A stretch of DNA of 64,000 bases from assembly GCA_035771175.1 (NCBI GenBank), contig CM069595.1, positions 139,001 through 203,000 on the forward strand, written 5' to 3'. Below are positions 47,101-56,101 of this stretch, one piece after another. Made by a program: the position numbers and the translations under genes. The notes beneath the pieces were generated by a model. That model searched no databases. It saw only the letters and a program-made list of their open reading frames with translations, and had not been told where the DNA came from. How positions within the stretch are numbered: the stretch's first letter is position 1; every line of letters starts with the position of its first letter. The DNA comes from Paratinospora sagittata. Lineage: Eukaryota > Streptophyta > Magnoliopsida > Ranunculales > Menispermaceae.

Positions 47101-47423
47101 CCACCACGGCCTACAGTTCCAAACCACGATGCAAAATTAAAAATTGGTTACGCTTACTACTTGGAATTAAAAATCAAAGAGGTCAGTCGTAGGGGTTTTG
47201 TGCAGACGAGGAACTGATATATGCTAATGCTGGCGTCAATAGCTATCGCACATCCGGAATAACTCTCGAGCTTCTGCTCCTTCATGGACATGGGGGCGTT
47301 AGCCGCTAATAGCTTTGTTAATCCCTGGAAGACGAAACAACCATCAATAGTAGTACTTACACACATGGAATGTGACAGAAGAATGGTTGAATAGTGAAAT
47401 TAGATTGCAACCTTAATACCCAT
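24235..47423 (-). CDS. FEN1: Flap endonuclease 1 (16 resolved exons; terminal exon uncertain)
   Basis: Exons on the minus strand: 47412-47423, 47208-47324, 47052-47110, 46889-46948, 46725-46778, 46599-46647, 46436-46483, 45486-45551, 45305-45355, 45114-45233, 44950-45034, 26385-26466, 24664-24778, 24529-24585, 24375-24421, 24235-24289. They join in frame to 359 codons beginning MGIKGLTKLLA. Catalytic carboxylates are present: [32 protein letters not shown] and GCDYCDS, followed by the helix-hairpin-helix [14 protein letters not shown]1 removes 5' flaps in Okazaki-fragment maturation and long-patch base excision repair in the nucleus. The PCNA-binding region reads [10 protein letters not shown]; the usual first Gln is Val. 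Introns after exons 5 and 14 have GC donors. Intron 11 (26467-44949) is about 18.5 kb and contains the nested transposons. The last exon is unresolved: 23850-23939 (Lys-rich) and 23028-23162 both continue the frame to a stop. FEN1 is usually about 380 residues. Confidence 0.93.
26571..26793 (-). mobile_element. 5'-truncated L1-type LINE 3' end in FEN1 intron 11
   Basis: A poly-T run at 26571-26582 is the A-tail of a minus-strand L1. The adjacent frame encodes the C-terminal [11 protein letters not shown] and [16 protein letters not shown] strings, shared with the L1 copies at 53251 and 63300. GGACATGGGAA (minus-strand reading) occurs just beyond the tail and again at the other end (about 26793-26803), giving an 11-13 bp target duplication. 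Confidence 0.75.
26868..27002 (+). repeat. 5' LTR of copia A, left half
   Basis: It begins TGTTGCAAAGAAGAGC and matches 43641-43776 of the 3' LTR. It stops abruptly at CTATATA, where copia B is inserted. Confidence 0.93.
27003..27311 (+). repeat. 5' LTR of copia B
   Basis: 309 bp, from TGTAGAATTATAGAG to CACAAACAAGA. A TATA box (TATATAAAG) lies at 27242-27250, where the LTR promoter would be expected. Confidence 0.93.
27242..27250 (+). promoter_or_regulatory. Putative TATA box of the copia B LTR promoter
   Basis: TATATAAAG followed by a G-rich stretch. It is conserved in the 3' LTR at about 32062-32070. It sits 60-70 bp before the LTR end, which is a plausible position for the start of the retroelement transcript. 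Confidence 0.6.
27349..31815 (+). pseudogene. Copia B gag-pol polyprotein, disrupted
   Basis: The frame starts at ATG 27349 (a second ATG in frame is at 27412). Gag reads [18 protein letters not shown] onward and is stopped by TAG at 27826. It continues in frame to a zinc knuckle [14 protein letters not shown] (about 28150). Protease DSGASDHM, pre-integrase YRLGHPNF and an integrase with DNAKEYF and [12 protein letters not shown] follow. Reverse transcriptase has YVDDI at 30860-30874, and RNase H has SDADWAGS and ADILTK-like strings, ending at TGA 31813-31815. Further damage: a shift at an A-run near 29096-29102, a TAA near 29686 where QKGYK is expected, and a one-base shift near 30960 just before the MEIARS string. 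Four lesions make it non-autonomous, although all domains survive. Confidence 0.95.
31823..32131 (+). repeat. 3' LTR of copia B
   Basis: 309 bp, colinear with 27003-27311 and differing at 12 sites by eye, including the second base (TA instead of TG). Confidence 0.93.
32132..32264 (+). repeat. 5' LTR of copia A, right half
   Basis: It starts with the duplicated ATATA, continues TATGGTGTCCCTCC to ACTTTTACAACA, and is followed at once by the primer-binding site 32265-32276. With the left half it gives an LTR of about 263 bp, matching the 262-bp 3' LTR. Confidence 0.93.
32265..32870 (+). other. Copia A leader with primer-binding site and pyrimidine-rich tract
   Basis: The TGGTATCAGAGC primer-binding site is followed by GTTGTTGTTG-type and CTTCTTCTT-type low-complexity sequence up to the gag ATG at 32871. 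An open frame of about 250 codons (32196-32954) passes through and joins the gag frame. It is composed of Ser/Leu/Phe runs and I do not consider it a protein. Confidence 0.75.
32871..35446 (+). pseudogene. Copia A gag-protease-integrase part, many stops, interrupted by hAT
   Basis: ATG 32871 ([11 protein letters not shown]) is homologous to the copia C start. Stops occur at TAG 32952 and TAG 33192, at a TGA near 33627, and at a TAG inside the zinc knuckle (TGG changed to TAG, near 33693). The protease motif DSGATYHM (about 33970) and pre-integrase LGHPFF follow, then HSDIWGP with a stop soon after. The integrase motif [13 protein letters not shown] (Ala to Asp) and a frameshift near 34905 come next. 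At 35446 the frame is cut by the hAT element after a V-A-V-P-E-P coding stretch. It resumes at 41851 as T-Q-V-Q-E-S-E-P. Confidence 0.93.
36290..39423 (-). pseudogene. hAT transposase with BED finger, DUF659, dimerisation domain and acidic tail, fragmented
   Basis: Read on the minus strand: an N-terminal BED-type zinc finger ([21 protein letters not shown], 39200-39330) is followed by a frame change into an Asp-rich linker (38993-39217). A DUF659 part follows at 38183-38524 ([29 protein letters not shown]). A second part lies at 37785-38220 ([36 protein letters not shown]). The 3' segment (36290-37273) has the hAT dimerisation signature [21 protein letters not shown] long Asp/Asn-rich stretch and a Gln/Ser-rich tail end the protein. 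Frame changes and stops between segments suggest decay, though some gaps (for example near 37280-37740) may be introns. The D/N-rich tail is about 40 residues, larger than I would expect. Transposase is presumed inactive. Confidence 0.85.
39470..41230. repeat. TA-rich minisatellite inside the hAT element
   Basis: About 1.7 kb of (TA)n carries recurring words such as TAATAGATCAATGTATATATA (near 39776, 40002, 40257, 40461, 40806 and 40893) and ACTATATAGATCAATGTCAT. The spacing is irregular, between about 80 and 350 bp. Open frames on the minus strand (Ile/Tyr-only) are artefacts. The block ends in GAGAGAGAG and GTGTGTGTG runs. Confidence 0.9.
41680..41718. other. Perfect 19-bp inverted repeat (hairpin) near the hAT right end
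   Basis: GTACGAAGAATCTCTGTGC is followed by a single T and then by its exact reverse complement. The palindrome ends about 124 bp from the right terminus of the transposon, upstream of the transposase reading direction. It could extrude as a cruciform or form a strong RNA hairpin. Confidence 0.95.
41843..43633 (+). pseudogene. Copia A reverse transcriptase and RNase H, disrupted
   Basis: The polyprotein resumes after the hAT insertion. A one-base shift near 41945 and a second near 42030 precede the reverse transcriptase. That domain reads [26 protein letters not shown] and [19 protein letters not shown] at about 42402 (where TGG is expected) and a shift near 42500 follow. The catalytic motif YVDDI lies near 42675-42690. 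RNase H reads [14 protein letters not shown] (the usual D-A-D-W altered to N-A-D-Y), then [11 protein letters not shown]. The frame ends at TGA 43631-43633, just before the polypurine tract. Homologous to copia B but of a different lineage. Confidence 0.93.
43641..43902 (+). repeat. 3' LTR of copia A
   Basis: 262 bp, from TGTTGCGGAGAAGAGC to ACTTTTACAACA. It is uninterrupted and preceded by the polypurine tract TTGAGGGGGAG. It served as the reference for recognising the split 5' LTR and the solo LTR at 60724. Confidence 0.95.
43915..44480 (-). pseudogene. RTE-type LINE 3' end remnant in FEN1 intron 11
   Basis: It starts at the reverse-oriented RTE tail (TTTTCTCAACTACATAGGG, TTGGCTACATGAATCCAA, CTCTATCAAGGGCTAA). 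It continues with AT-rich sequence similar to the copy at 52840-53250. Coding sequence is barely recognisable. It abuts the right border of copia A. Confidence 0.6.
45570..45680 (-). repeat. Short RTE tail fragment in FEN1 intron 7
   Basis: AACTTGATAAAGTTTTTCCC, AACTATATGG and a CTCTACTAAGGTCTATTAAAGG-like end correspond to the RTE 3' tail, diverged. No coding part. Confidence 0.5.
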
Positions 47424-47619
47424 CGGAGTGTTTTTGTAACGGAGATGGAAGAAGATAAAAGTGACTCCGCGTTTTCTTCTGAATCGAAAGTGACGGCGCT
47501 GTTGAATTGCAAGCTTTCCCGCCTCCCGTCTCAGTGCGGTAGTGCTAACCATGGATGGATTTCCGGTTAAGTTTCATATCTCGTTCTGTACCTGCAAATA
47601 TTTTTTTTTTCTTTTTTCT

Positions 47620-49222
47620 TTTAAATCTGTGACAAATAAAGAATATTTGTAAAAAATAACCAGTTCCATTGGTGGTTGGACGTAACCTAGTTGATGAAAA
47701 ATCCTATTTGGATGGTAAGGTTCTACAACATCCATGCATTTGATGCGCCCATTATAAAAACCAACCAAGAGACAGGATGATTTAATATCTAACTTTGATA
47801 AAGATCTCAAACAACCTGAAATATGTAATACAATATAATTAAGTCAACTAGTCTAAAGTTTGTAAAATCATAATAATCATAAAATACATAACCTCATAAG
47901 GAGTCAACTCGTCTAAGTGCATCGCGCAAAATGTAGACATAATCATCTCCTAATCTCATTTCTTTTCTTGGGATCCATCTTTGAGCTCATGGGAGGTTGT
48001 TCGTATATGAAAGGTTGGTGTATGGACTTACTATTTTGAAATGCTCATAGCACCAAGCTTATAAAAATAGGGTAAAGTATAATAAACATTTTGCTCAAAG
48101 TAGTATAAATCAAATGGAAAAATAAGAAAAAAGTAGACCTTGAGCAAGATGAGATACCTGCAATTCCACAAACTTCTTGCCTAGTGGCGAATCCCGGCCG
48201 TCGATACAACAGTGCTAAACATGCAGCTCCCCACGAGTATGACCTAATCGCGTTCAGGTCCATAAACAAATGTCGATAAGTAACAGGGACCTGTGTTCCA
48301 TATTTGTCCATAAACAGCGTGCATTCCAACAAATATAACAAATATGCCCTCGCTGTGCACTCTACTAATTGGTAAGGAGTGTCGTCTGTCTTAGCTTTGC
48401 CAAAAAGGTCCTTAAGCCAACTCAGGCGCACAAATTGCCCATTTGCATATTTGATCTCATCATATGCGATGACTTACAAGACTCCCAACTCTCGAATGAG
48501 TGACGTGACTGTGTATTCATTGTCCAATGCAAGTGATGAGACCGTTCTGCCCATGATTGGGATCCCACGCAGTACATCAACATCATCGAGCGTAATAGTT
48601 ATTTCACAAAACGAAAGGTGAAATGTATTTGTCTCTGATTGCCACCGCTCCACAAATGAAGATATTAGAATTTTGTTCGCAAAAGTGTAGGTGCAATCGA
48701 TAAGTGGCCTCAAACCAAATGAACCAATAATTTCATCGAATCTTTCATTCTCGGGATGACATTTTTAAGTCTCACTCGTGTAATTTGGCGCCATGGTTCA
48801 TACATCGAAGTAATTCACGATGTTGTCAACACAAAAAAAGATTTAAAGAAATTAGTATTGTCAACACACACCACATCAAGAATATATACTATTTAATTAA
48901 AACTGACAATGACTTGCTTTATTTTGCTAAATGAATGTAACAATATGTTTCTTAAAGTTAGTAAGGACTGAGGTATCAGTAGGACCTCTAGGACAGGGCG
49001 CACCATCATCCTCTATTGGAACATCTTTTATATTAGTACTACCTTCAGATACATTTGTGGTAGTTTCATCTATTTCTTCTTTTTGCTCTACATCCTCTCG
49101 AGTACCAAGCAAATCAGATTGAAGTAGGCATTGTCTCCTAGCCGATGCTGTAGGTCGGGTCCTAGAAGTACTTAGCTCACTCGTTGTTGCGCCCTTACCT
49201 CTTCTTCTTGGCATTTCTACAT
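47620..49222 (-). pseudogene. Plant mobile domain (PMD / MAIN-like) gene, decayed
   Basis: On the minus strand, 48480-48780 reads RFDEIIGSFGLRPLIDCTYT, then FVERWQSETNTFHLSFCE, ITITLDDVDVLRGIPI. This is the hallmark start of the aminotransferase-like plant mobile domain found in MAIN/MAIL proteins and in some transposons. A TAA at 48474-48476 interrupts the frame before VIAYDEIKYANGQFVRLSWL. The domain then runs on to YSWGAACLALLYR (about 48200-48250) and a possible donor near 48165. A C-terminal PYHPNRIFHQLGYVQPP piece lies at 47680-47740. An N-terminal Arg/Thr/Ser-rich acidic segment is at 48927-49222. The central W-rich region of PMD proteins is missing. Between FEN1 and PIGO it is most likely a TE-related remnant. 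Confidence 0.75.
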
Positions 49223-50321
49223 GCAAAACATGATAAATAGTTAATTCAATGAATTAAATCTAAAAAAAACAAAATTTTTGAACTGTTCGTTCGGAGAGTA
49301 CCGAACAAAAACATTCCCAACCGAACCTAAAGCATTAGGTTTGGTTGTCCGGCCCCAACCGAACCAATCACGATCGATTTGGTATCGTAGGTCTGAACCG
49401 ATCTAGATTCCATGATGCACCTACTCTGGGTTCCTCCCACTTTCAACGTCGTTTTTCGCGAATAAAAAGCACCAAAACATTATATTTCACGTAATCTAAA
49501 ATACTAAATATGATAAAAAAAAATAACAAATCTCTTACCGATTTAGTGATTTTTGCCCTCAAAAATTTGAATCTCAAACGATGCAATGTCACCGTGCACG
49601 AAGCAAAACCACCATTTTTTTCACTAAATAGGAGATTATAGCAACGAAGCAAAATGTTTTTGTAGTGATTTAGGGTTTTAGGTGTTGAAAATTTGAAAAA
49701 AATAAAGAGGGAGTTGAAGAAATTGTTTTGAAAATAGTTAAAACGTGAGAGAAAATGAGAAAGATGTTTTAGGAAGTTCAATTGGGTAGGGATAGCAGCC
49801 TTTTAAAATTTGTGGTAACAATAAAAAGTGGTAGAAAGAGAGTGTTTTTGTAGTTTAATTAGCTGTCCGCTTCCAAAAAATGCTACCGGACTTGTAAAAG
49901 GAAAAAAAAACAAAAAACTTGTAACACAACTTTTACCACGTGACGGGTCACGTGAGTCTTAAATGAAAATCCCTCTTCTTCCAAATCGACGACTTTCGAC
50001 GGACGGCGAAAAACAAAAAAACGAAAAACCTATGGATCTGTTATTAGTAGCTATCGCGTTCTCCGGCGACTCTTGAAGGTCACCCGGGCACATATTCGAT
50101 CACCTTAGATATGTAGAAAAGGAGTGCAAATAAGTGGGATAGTGCAACAGAGTCCTTCTCAATCTATTTGCCGGGCGAAATGAGTGAAAAAGTCGCTAAA
50201 GAATGCAACAGAATCATTCACAGTCGACCGTGACCGTGACCGTGGCAGTGTCGAAAGCAAATGCCCATAATTTAAGTGCGTTTCTCTCATCCATTCCGAT
50301 TCCAAATCGTTGGTTTAAAGA
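49223..50321. other. Shared upstream region of the PMD remnant and PIGO
   Basis: AT-rich sequence with no convincing gene up to about 49930, then a less AT-rich stretch (49960-50321) that probably holds the PIGO promoter and 5' UTR. The only specific element I can point to is the G-box pair at 49937-49954. Confidence 0.45.
49937..49954. promoter_or_regulatory. Paired G-boxes (CACGTG-N6-CACGTG)
   Basis: CACGTG at 49937-49942 and again at 49949-49954, with spacer ACGGGT. CACGTG is the core target of plant bZIP and bHLH factors. The pair lies about 370 bp upstream of the PIGO ATG. Regulatory function is inferred from sequence and position only. Confidence 0.6.
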
Positions 50322-52643
50322 ATGGCAGTATCTAAGAAATGGCGACTTATATGGCCCTTCTTCCTCATTCTCATTCTTCACTCCCTCGCCATTTTATTCT
50401 TTACACGAGGGTTTCTTCTCACAAGGACTGAACTCTCCACTTTCAGCCACTGTTCCGATGTTTCTCAAGCTCCCTGCTTAAATCGAAATCTCAATGCTAC
50501 TACTCATGATCAAGGTGGTTGTTGGACCAAACCAGCCATCGATCGTCTTGTCGTTATTGTTCTCGATGCTTTGAGGTGAGCTTTCCATCAATTTCTCATC
50601 AATCTACGTTTTCGCTAAAACAGCTTCCTTTCTAATTCCTTACTTGACTGAGATCACCCGACATATCTTTCAATTTTGACGCTTTTAGCATATATCAGCT
50701 AATTCTGCGTGGAATTGCCGAGATTAATTTAAGAATCACATCTTTGTTGTTTGGGTTGCAGGTTCGATTTTCTCGCGCCTAGTGCTTTCTTCAATGGTTA
50801 GCATAATCATCATGGACACAATATTCTGTTCTGTACGACTAAAACTTGTATATAATATTCTTTTAATCTTTTTGGTTGTACAAGGTAAAATTGGTAAACC
50901 TGTTTATACCTTAAATTCTTCTTAGAATGGGAAAGTAATCACTTGCTTGCATTTCTTCATAGAGAAAAAGCCATGGATGGACAAATTGCAAGTGCTGCAG
51001 AAGCTGGCTATGGACAACTCATCATCGGCTAGAATTTTCAAGGCTATTGCAGATCCGCCTACTACCAGTTTACAACGCCTGAAGGTGAATGGAACCCTGC
51101 TTTCAATGCAGTAATCTGGATTTCCTTGCTTCCTTCATCATCATTTACAAAATTTAGAAGCTGCTTCATTTGCTGTTTTGCTAAATTCTTCTTTTGCATT
51201 GCTTGCCTCTACTTTTGTCTGTTTGACCGGTTAATGTATCTTTTCCCCCTTCTTTTTTTTTTTTTTTTATAAAAATCCTCCAATAGTTGGGAGCAGGTTT
51301 GGGGGGGATGCTCATATGATCTAGGAGTAATGAGCTATACAAATATGGAAAAATTGCCTGGGATGGTTTACGGATTCTACGAAAATGGTTCGTGTGAATG
51401 CGTGCTCAGGAGCAGTATGACCTTTCCAAATTAGTAAAAAGAAGGCCAAACATTGTGGTGACCAAGTTAGCAATATATATATATATGGTGGCACTTGTTA
51501 GATAATTTGAAAGTAATATGATTAGCTATAAATTTTAGAATTGCCAAGTTTTCGTAATATAATTTCTTACTGTAGAGATCATCATTACAAGTATTAGCCT
51601 CTATAAGATTCTTAATAAGGTCTGAAATGACAAGTTAATAAAATTATAAATTAAATCCCATGTGTCTATGGATATTGACTTACATATGTGTGTTTCTATA
51701 TCCGATTTGTGTAATGTCTATGAATATTATAATTCATTGATTTGAATCTCAATCTGAATCACCCAACTTCCAAACGATTCAATTGCGGTTCATGATTCTT
51801 ATAACTATATCAGCAACTAGAGGTCTTGTTTCTTAATTGAGAGAGAAGAATTAGATCTCAATTAGTTGAAGCTTGATTTTGGAATTTTGTTAAGGTTCTA
51901 ATATTATAGTAGTTAGCTGAATATTGGTGGAGTAAGTTATTATATTTGTATATTGGACCTTGGTATTTTTCCCTCACCCTTCTTTTTGTCTTTTGACGTC
52001 AATTATTGATTTTTTTGTAAGTATAGTTTTTCTTTTTACAGAAATGATGTGCTTTCGCTTGGATTGTTTTAGGGTTTGACAACTGGTGGACTTCCAACAT
52101 TCATTGATATAGGCAATAGTTTTGGTGCTCCAGCCATCATTGAAGATAATCTGATGTACCAGGTAATGGTCTGTTGCATGGGGTCTGCTTATGTTAGGTT
52201 AGTCGTTTGCAGTTAATTTATGTAGGTCACAAGCTGTTTTTTTTTTATTTTTAAAATTTTAAATTTCCTTTTCTTTTAATTGTTTTCTTTATCTTATATG
52301 TGGTTGCTGTATTTTTGTTCTGAAATTTGTAGTTGGTTAAAAACAAAAAACGTGTCTTCATGATGGGGGACGACACCTGGGAGCAGTTATTTCCAAATCA
52401 TTTTGAAAGATCTTTTCCCTTCCCTTCCTTTAATGTTAAAGATCTTGACACAGTATGCTTTCCTTCTTAGTTTGATTGACTCTTTGACCTTTGTTTACCT
52501 TTTTTTTTGGACTTTCTTTTTGGTATCTTGTTGAAATTGTTCCTAGTTTTGTCCTGCAGGTGGATAATGGTTGTGTTCAACATTTGCTTCCATCTTTGTA
52601 TGAGGACAATTGGGATGTTCTTATTGCTCATTTTCTTGGTGTG
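50322..52643 (+). CDS. PIGO: GPI ethanolamine phosphate transferase 3 (PIGO), exons 1-6
   Basis: Exons 50322-50575, 50762-50796, 50963-51084, 52073-52162, 52333-52452 and 52560-52643 join in frame to 235 codons, all with GT-AG borders. The start [14 protein letters not shown] is followed by a hydrophobic signal-anchor helix ([15 protein letters not shown]). Then comes the alkaline-phosphatase-like catalytic domain: [16 protein letters not shown] (metal-binding Asp), [20 protein letters not shown] (probable nucleophile Thr), [13 protein letters not shown] and [16 protein letters not shown] adds phosphoethanolamine to the third mannose of the GPI anchor in the endoplasmic reticulum. The family is near 900 residues with many C-terminal membrane helices. 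The next expected piece (Asp-His-Ala-Gly-His) is not seen to the right edge, so intron 6 is over 11 kb and filled with transposons, or the gene is cut. Confidence 0.93.
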
Positions 52644-52829
52644 GTATGTTTTGTGTTACATTTAGCAAGCTGCTTAAGACATCCTTTTGGTTATACCTTT
52701 ATCCTGTGGTTTTGATCCCAAATCTTTTTACTGAATGATTATAGTATCGCTCAAGAAAAGCAATGTGCTTTTCATTGCTTTGTTCATTAACGTTAATCTC
52801 AACATGAGAAAATGCTTTTCCAACAGTAT

Positions 52830-53250
52830 AAAATTTACAAGATTGGCTACATGAATCCACCTCCTTCACTCTGCTCCATCAAGTTCTAAATTTACAATTA
52901 TATTATAAGTAGTTATATCTTTCTTAATTATCTTTTGTACATATTGTTTTAGGTCTTCCTCTTTTTCTATTATTATTATTAATTTCCAATATCTCATTAT
53001 TCCTAACTATTGCATCTAATGGCTTTCTTTTATGTGTATTAATCATCGTAATTTATTCTGTCACATTTTATTTCAAATTGGAGCTACGCCTACCCTTTCT
53101 TGAATGTGTTTGGCTTTAATTTTGTTTGTAATTTTATCACATATTTATCTTAATATTCACATTTTTGTATTGTTTCTTTATTGCCCAATGTTTTGTTCCA
53201 TAAAACATGACTAGCTTAATACTAGTCTTGCAAAATTTTCTGTTCGACTT
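52830..53250 (-). pseudogene. RTE-type LINE remnant in PIGO intron 6
   Basis: The minus strand shows the SCFMEQNIGQ region, which other RTE copies spell as MLYGTKHWAIKKQ, upstream of the 3' tail (TTGGCTACATGAATCCACC on plus). A short matching upstream piece (AGTTGCATGATTAATG, minus) lies at about 54153-54200, beyond an L1 fragment. The RTE copy was therefore itself interrupted. Stops throughout. Confidence 0.6.
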
Positions 53251-54150
53251 TTTTTTTTGACAAGAAACAAAGTTTGTATTGTATTAACTATGTATGATGT
53301 ACATCAAAATTTACATGCAGATATCTAGTCCAATTCTATATTTCGAAACTATCCAAAATGGGGTTCCATCCCCTCAACCAATCCCCCAAAGAAAAACCCC
53401 TAGCTAGCTTATTAGCACTAACCCAAAGTGAGGCCAAGAAAAAAGAATTTTCCCAAACAATCCCCATTTCCTTTTCTTGGTTTTTAAAAATGCCCATATT
53501 CCTTTCTTTCCAAACGAACCAAATTACAACAAAAACAACCACCCGTCAGTAGTCTCTCAAACGCCTCGGTAGACTATTTTCATTAGGATATGCCCATAGG
53601 TTAGCCTCATTAGGTAGCCTCTCCAATTGATGTATGGCTTTCCACCTCCCCCACACACCTTTGGTGAACTCACAGTCAACGAATATATGTTGACTTGATT
53701 CCCCATGTTTCCTACATAAACAAAAGCAATTTGGGGATAGAGTCCAACTCTTGAAACTTCTTTGGAGGATATCCGCACAATTTAACTTGTCATGAACAAT
53801 AGTCCATCCCAAATATTTGTCTTTTGAAGTAACATGAGTTTTCCAGATGAAATCATGTGGAAAATGGACTATAGGTGAAATAGGATCAAGGGAAGAACAT
53901 AGATGATGAAGGAAAGTTCTCCCTTGTGGCTTCAATAGGCCAAGACACTCTATCGCTCTCATTGGATAGATGAGCACCCACAAGAAGTTCAAGAAGGGAT
54001 GAGGCTTCAACACATGCTCTATCGGAGGGATTCTTTCTAAGGTGGAGACACCAAGAAGGCCTACCCCCTCGTTGCTCTCCCTAGAAATCATAAAGTCATA
54101 GATAGGATGACGTCTCTCCCGTTCTCTCTCTTAGTGAGCCTGAATACCTA
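53251..54150 (-). mobile_element. 5'-truncated L1 LINE (reverse-transcriptase zinc-binding domain)
   Basis: The poly-T at 53251-53261 is the A-tail of a minus-strand insertion. The frames encode the C-terminal zf-RVT region: FIWKTHVTSKDKYLGW, then CLCRKHGESSQHIFVDCEF (zinc-binding Cys/His pattern). After a frame change come WFVWKERNMGIFKNQEKE and [11 protein letters not shown]. It is homologous to the 3' part of the L1 ending at 63440. A clean duplication is not visible; the flanks suggest insertion into an RTE copy. Confidence 0.75.
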
Positions 54151-54200
54151 AATATGTAAAGGTTTTTTTTTCACTCTTACATTAATCATGCAACTTTTTT

Positions 54201-54640
54201 GTTTTATTTATTTATTTTTTACTTTTTATATTTTTATTTACTTTTTTTTTTTATCTTCTTTAAATTCTTGATTGTCTAAGGCATCTGACTTTTCATTGTT
54301 AAAGTGAATAAAATCAGAGATCATCACTGAAATTAGAAATGAACCATATGCTAAAATTGCTCAAGATTGGAATTTCTTGACTTAGAGTTTAGCTTTGGTA
54401 AACTTTTATACCATTGATGGTCCTTTATGCTCTTCGTTATCCTGTGGTCATGTTGCGAATTTTATTTATATTAGAAAATTCAAAATTTTCCCCCAAGTGA
54501 ACAGGTCTCTCAAGTAATAAAGAGTGAGAAAGAGTATCGTCCCTTAAAGATTTAATTCATTAAGTACTGAAATTGATTAAATCTAACTATATTTGGAAAC
54601 CAAAAATGTGACTTAATAACTAATGAAAATGAAAATCTGT
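54201..54640. other. PIGO intron 6 sequence without recognisable feature
   Basis: T-rich tracts around 54170-54260 and AT-rich unique sequence. No exon seen. Confidence 0.4.
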
Positions 54641-55925
54641 CTCTTTGAGTTGGGAACATGGCTAACGGACTTTGTTTATCGTTCCCAACCACAGGAGAGT
54701 GTGCAATTGAGCAAGACGACGAAACTTCCGCAAGAGCCACAGAGGCCGGTTTCCCGATCTTCGATGAGTGTGGCTTCTCGGTCTCCGACGAGAGCGGCTA
54801 CACGATCTCTGATGAGGCCTGCTCAGGCGGATGAAGGCAACGATGAATCGTTTGTCGAGAGAGTTTGAATCGCGACCATTGCCAGGCAATGGCTTTAGGA
54901 GGGAATAACGCGTGGTGCTGTCATTCAGGACGGTGACGTGCAAGTACAGTGGAGGGATGAAATTGCGACAAGTGGATTGCCACCACTGTGCCCCATTAGT
55001 CAGATAGACGAAGCGTCTAGGGAGCTGGTTCGTGGACCCTCATAGGGTAGTGGGCCCGGGGTTAATGTAGTTGCTTGTGCTGTGACATCTGGCCCAACGT
55101 CGAAGGGGCCCAACGACATGACGGGTTGGGTTGGCGATGATAGTTTCAAGCATTGAGGGCTTTACTTGGGCCCAATTGCAGATCGCGGCTGCCACTAAGA
55201 TCTAGGATCTAAGGCCTGTATTCAGACCCATGAAGCTGGTTTCTTAAGTGAGACGTCGGGCCAACGGTTAATGGCTAGTGCGGGGGCCTTTTTGCTGCTT
55301 CATAAAGAACGGACCATGGAATTGGAAAAGGAAGATCGACTTTGTTTGGGGGAAATGAATGGCGGCCTTAAAGTCTATAAGAGACGTAAGGGGAAGGACG
55401 AGAAGTTATTCAGGTAGGTTTTTGCTCCGAAGGAGTTGGTGGTGTTTGAAATATCTACGGGGAGTTGCAATGGGAATCAAATCAAGGTGCTTGAGGGACG
55501 TTGGTTCCGAAGACGATCAAGTTTTGGATTCCCTGGCGGTTGACTCCTCTCATTATGAGAGCAACTCATCTGATGATGAAGCCGGGTCCGAGGGTGGCCG
55601 GAACAACGCAAAATTGGCGGATGTTGATTGTTTCAATGGTGATGGCCATGGCAAACGACTTCCCATGTAGAAGGTACGTAACCAAGAATTTTATTTTGAT
55701 GGTGATTTGGCTTTCCATCCTCCCCTTTCTCCTCTTCCCTATTATGCTCCCACCTCAGTACCAACGAGTCAGGGTCAACCACAATTGCCCCAAATCTCTA
55801 CCTAGAATGCCCAGACCTTTCCATCAGGTCCCAACATCCCGACGGTGTGTTATGGCGAGCATGAACAACATGGTAATGGAGGAGTTTTTGGGCTTGGTGG
55901 GGGGACTGTTCCACCGCCACGACTA
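54640..55925 (+). pseudogene. L1 5' region and degenerate ORF1-like sequence
   Basis: Several overlapping plus-strand frames (for example 54623-54868, Arg/Ser-rich, and 55359-55670 with an acidic SNSSDDEAGSEGG stretch) lie upstream of the ORF2 start. Their position and composition suit a decayed L1 ORF1 and linker. I could not find the DUF4283 or zinc-knuckle motifs that would prove it. Base composition is richer in G+C than the neighbouring intron. Confidence 0.45.
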
Positions 55926-56101
55926 GCAGAAGTGGGCCAACAGACTGGCTAGTGTCAGTTATCGAAGGAGGAAGCCATTGAATTCCTTCGAAGGATGACA
56001 CTTCTCCTTGTTGATTTGGATTGCGGCAATCAGGTCATCCCAGATGTGGTGTAGTTACCATCACTTTGTGTGGTCTTGAAGGGTTTTTTTATAGTGTTTT
56101 A

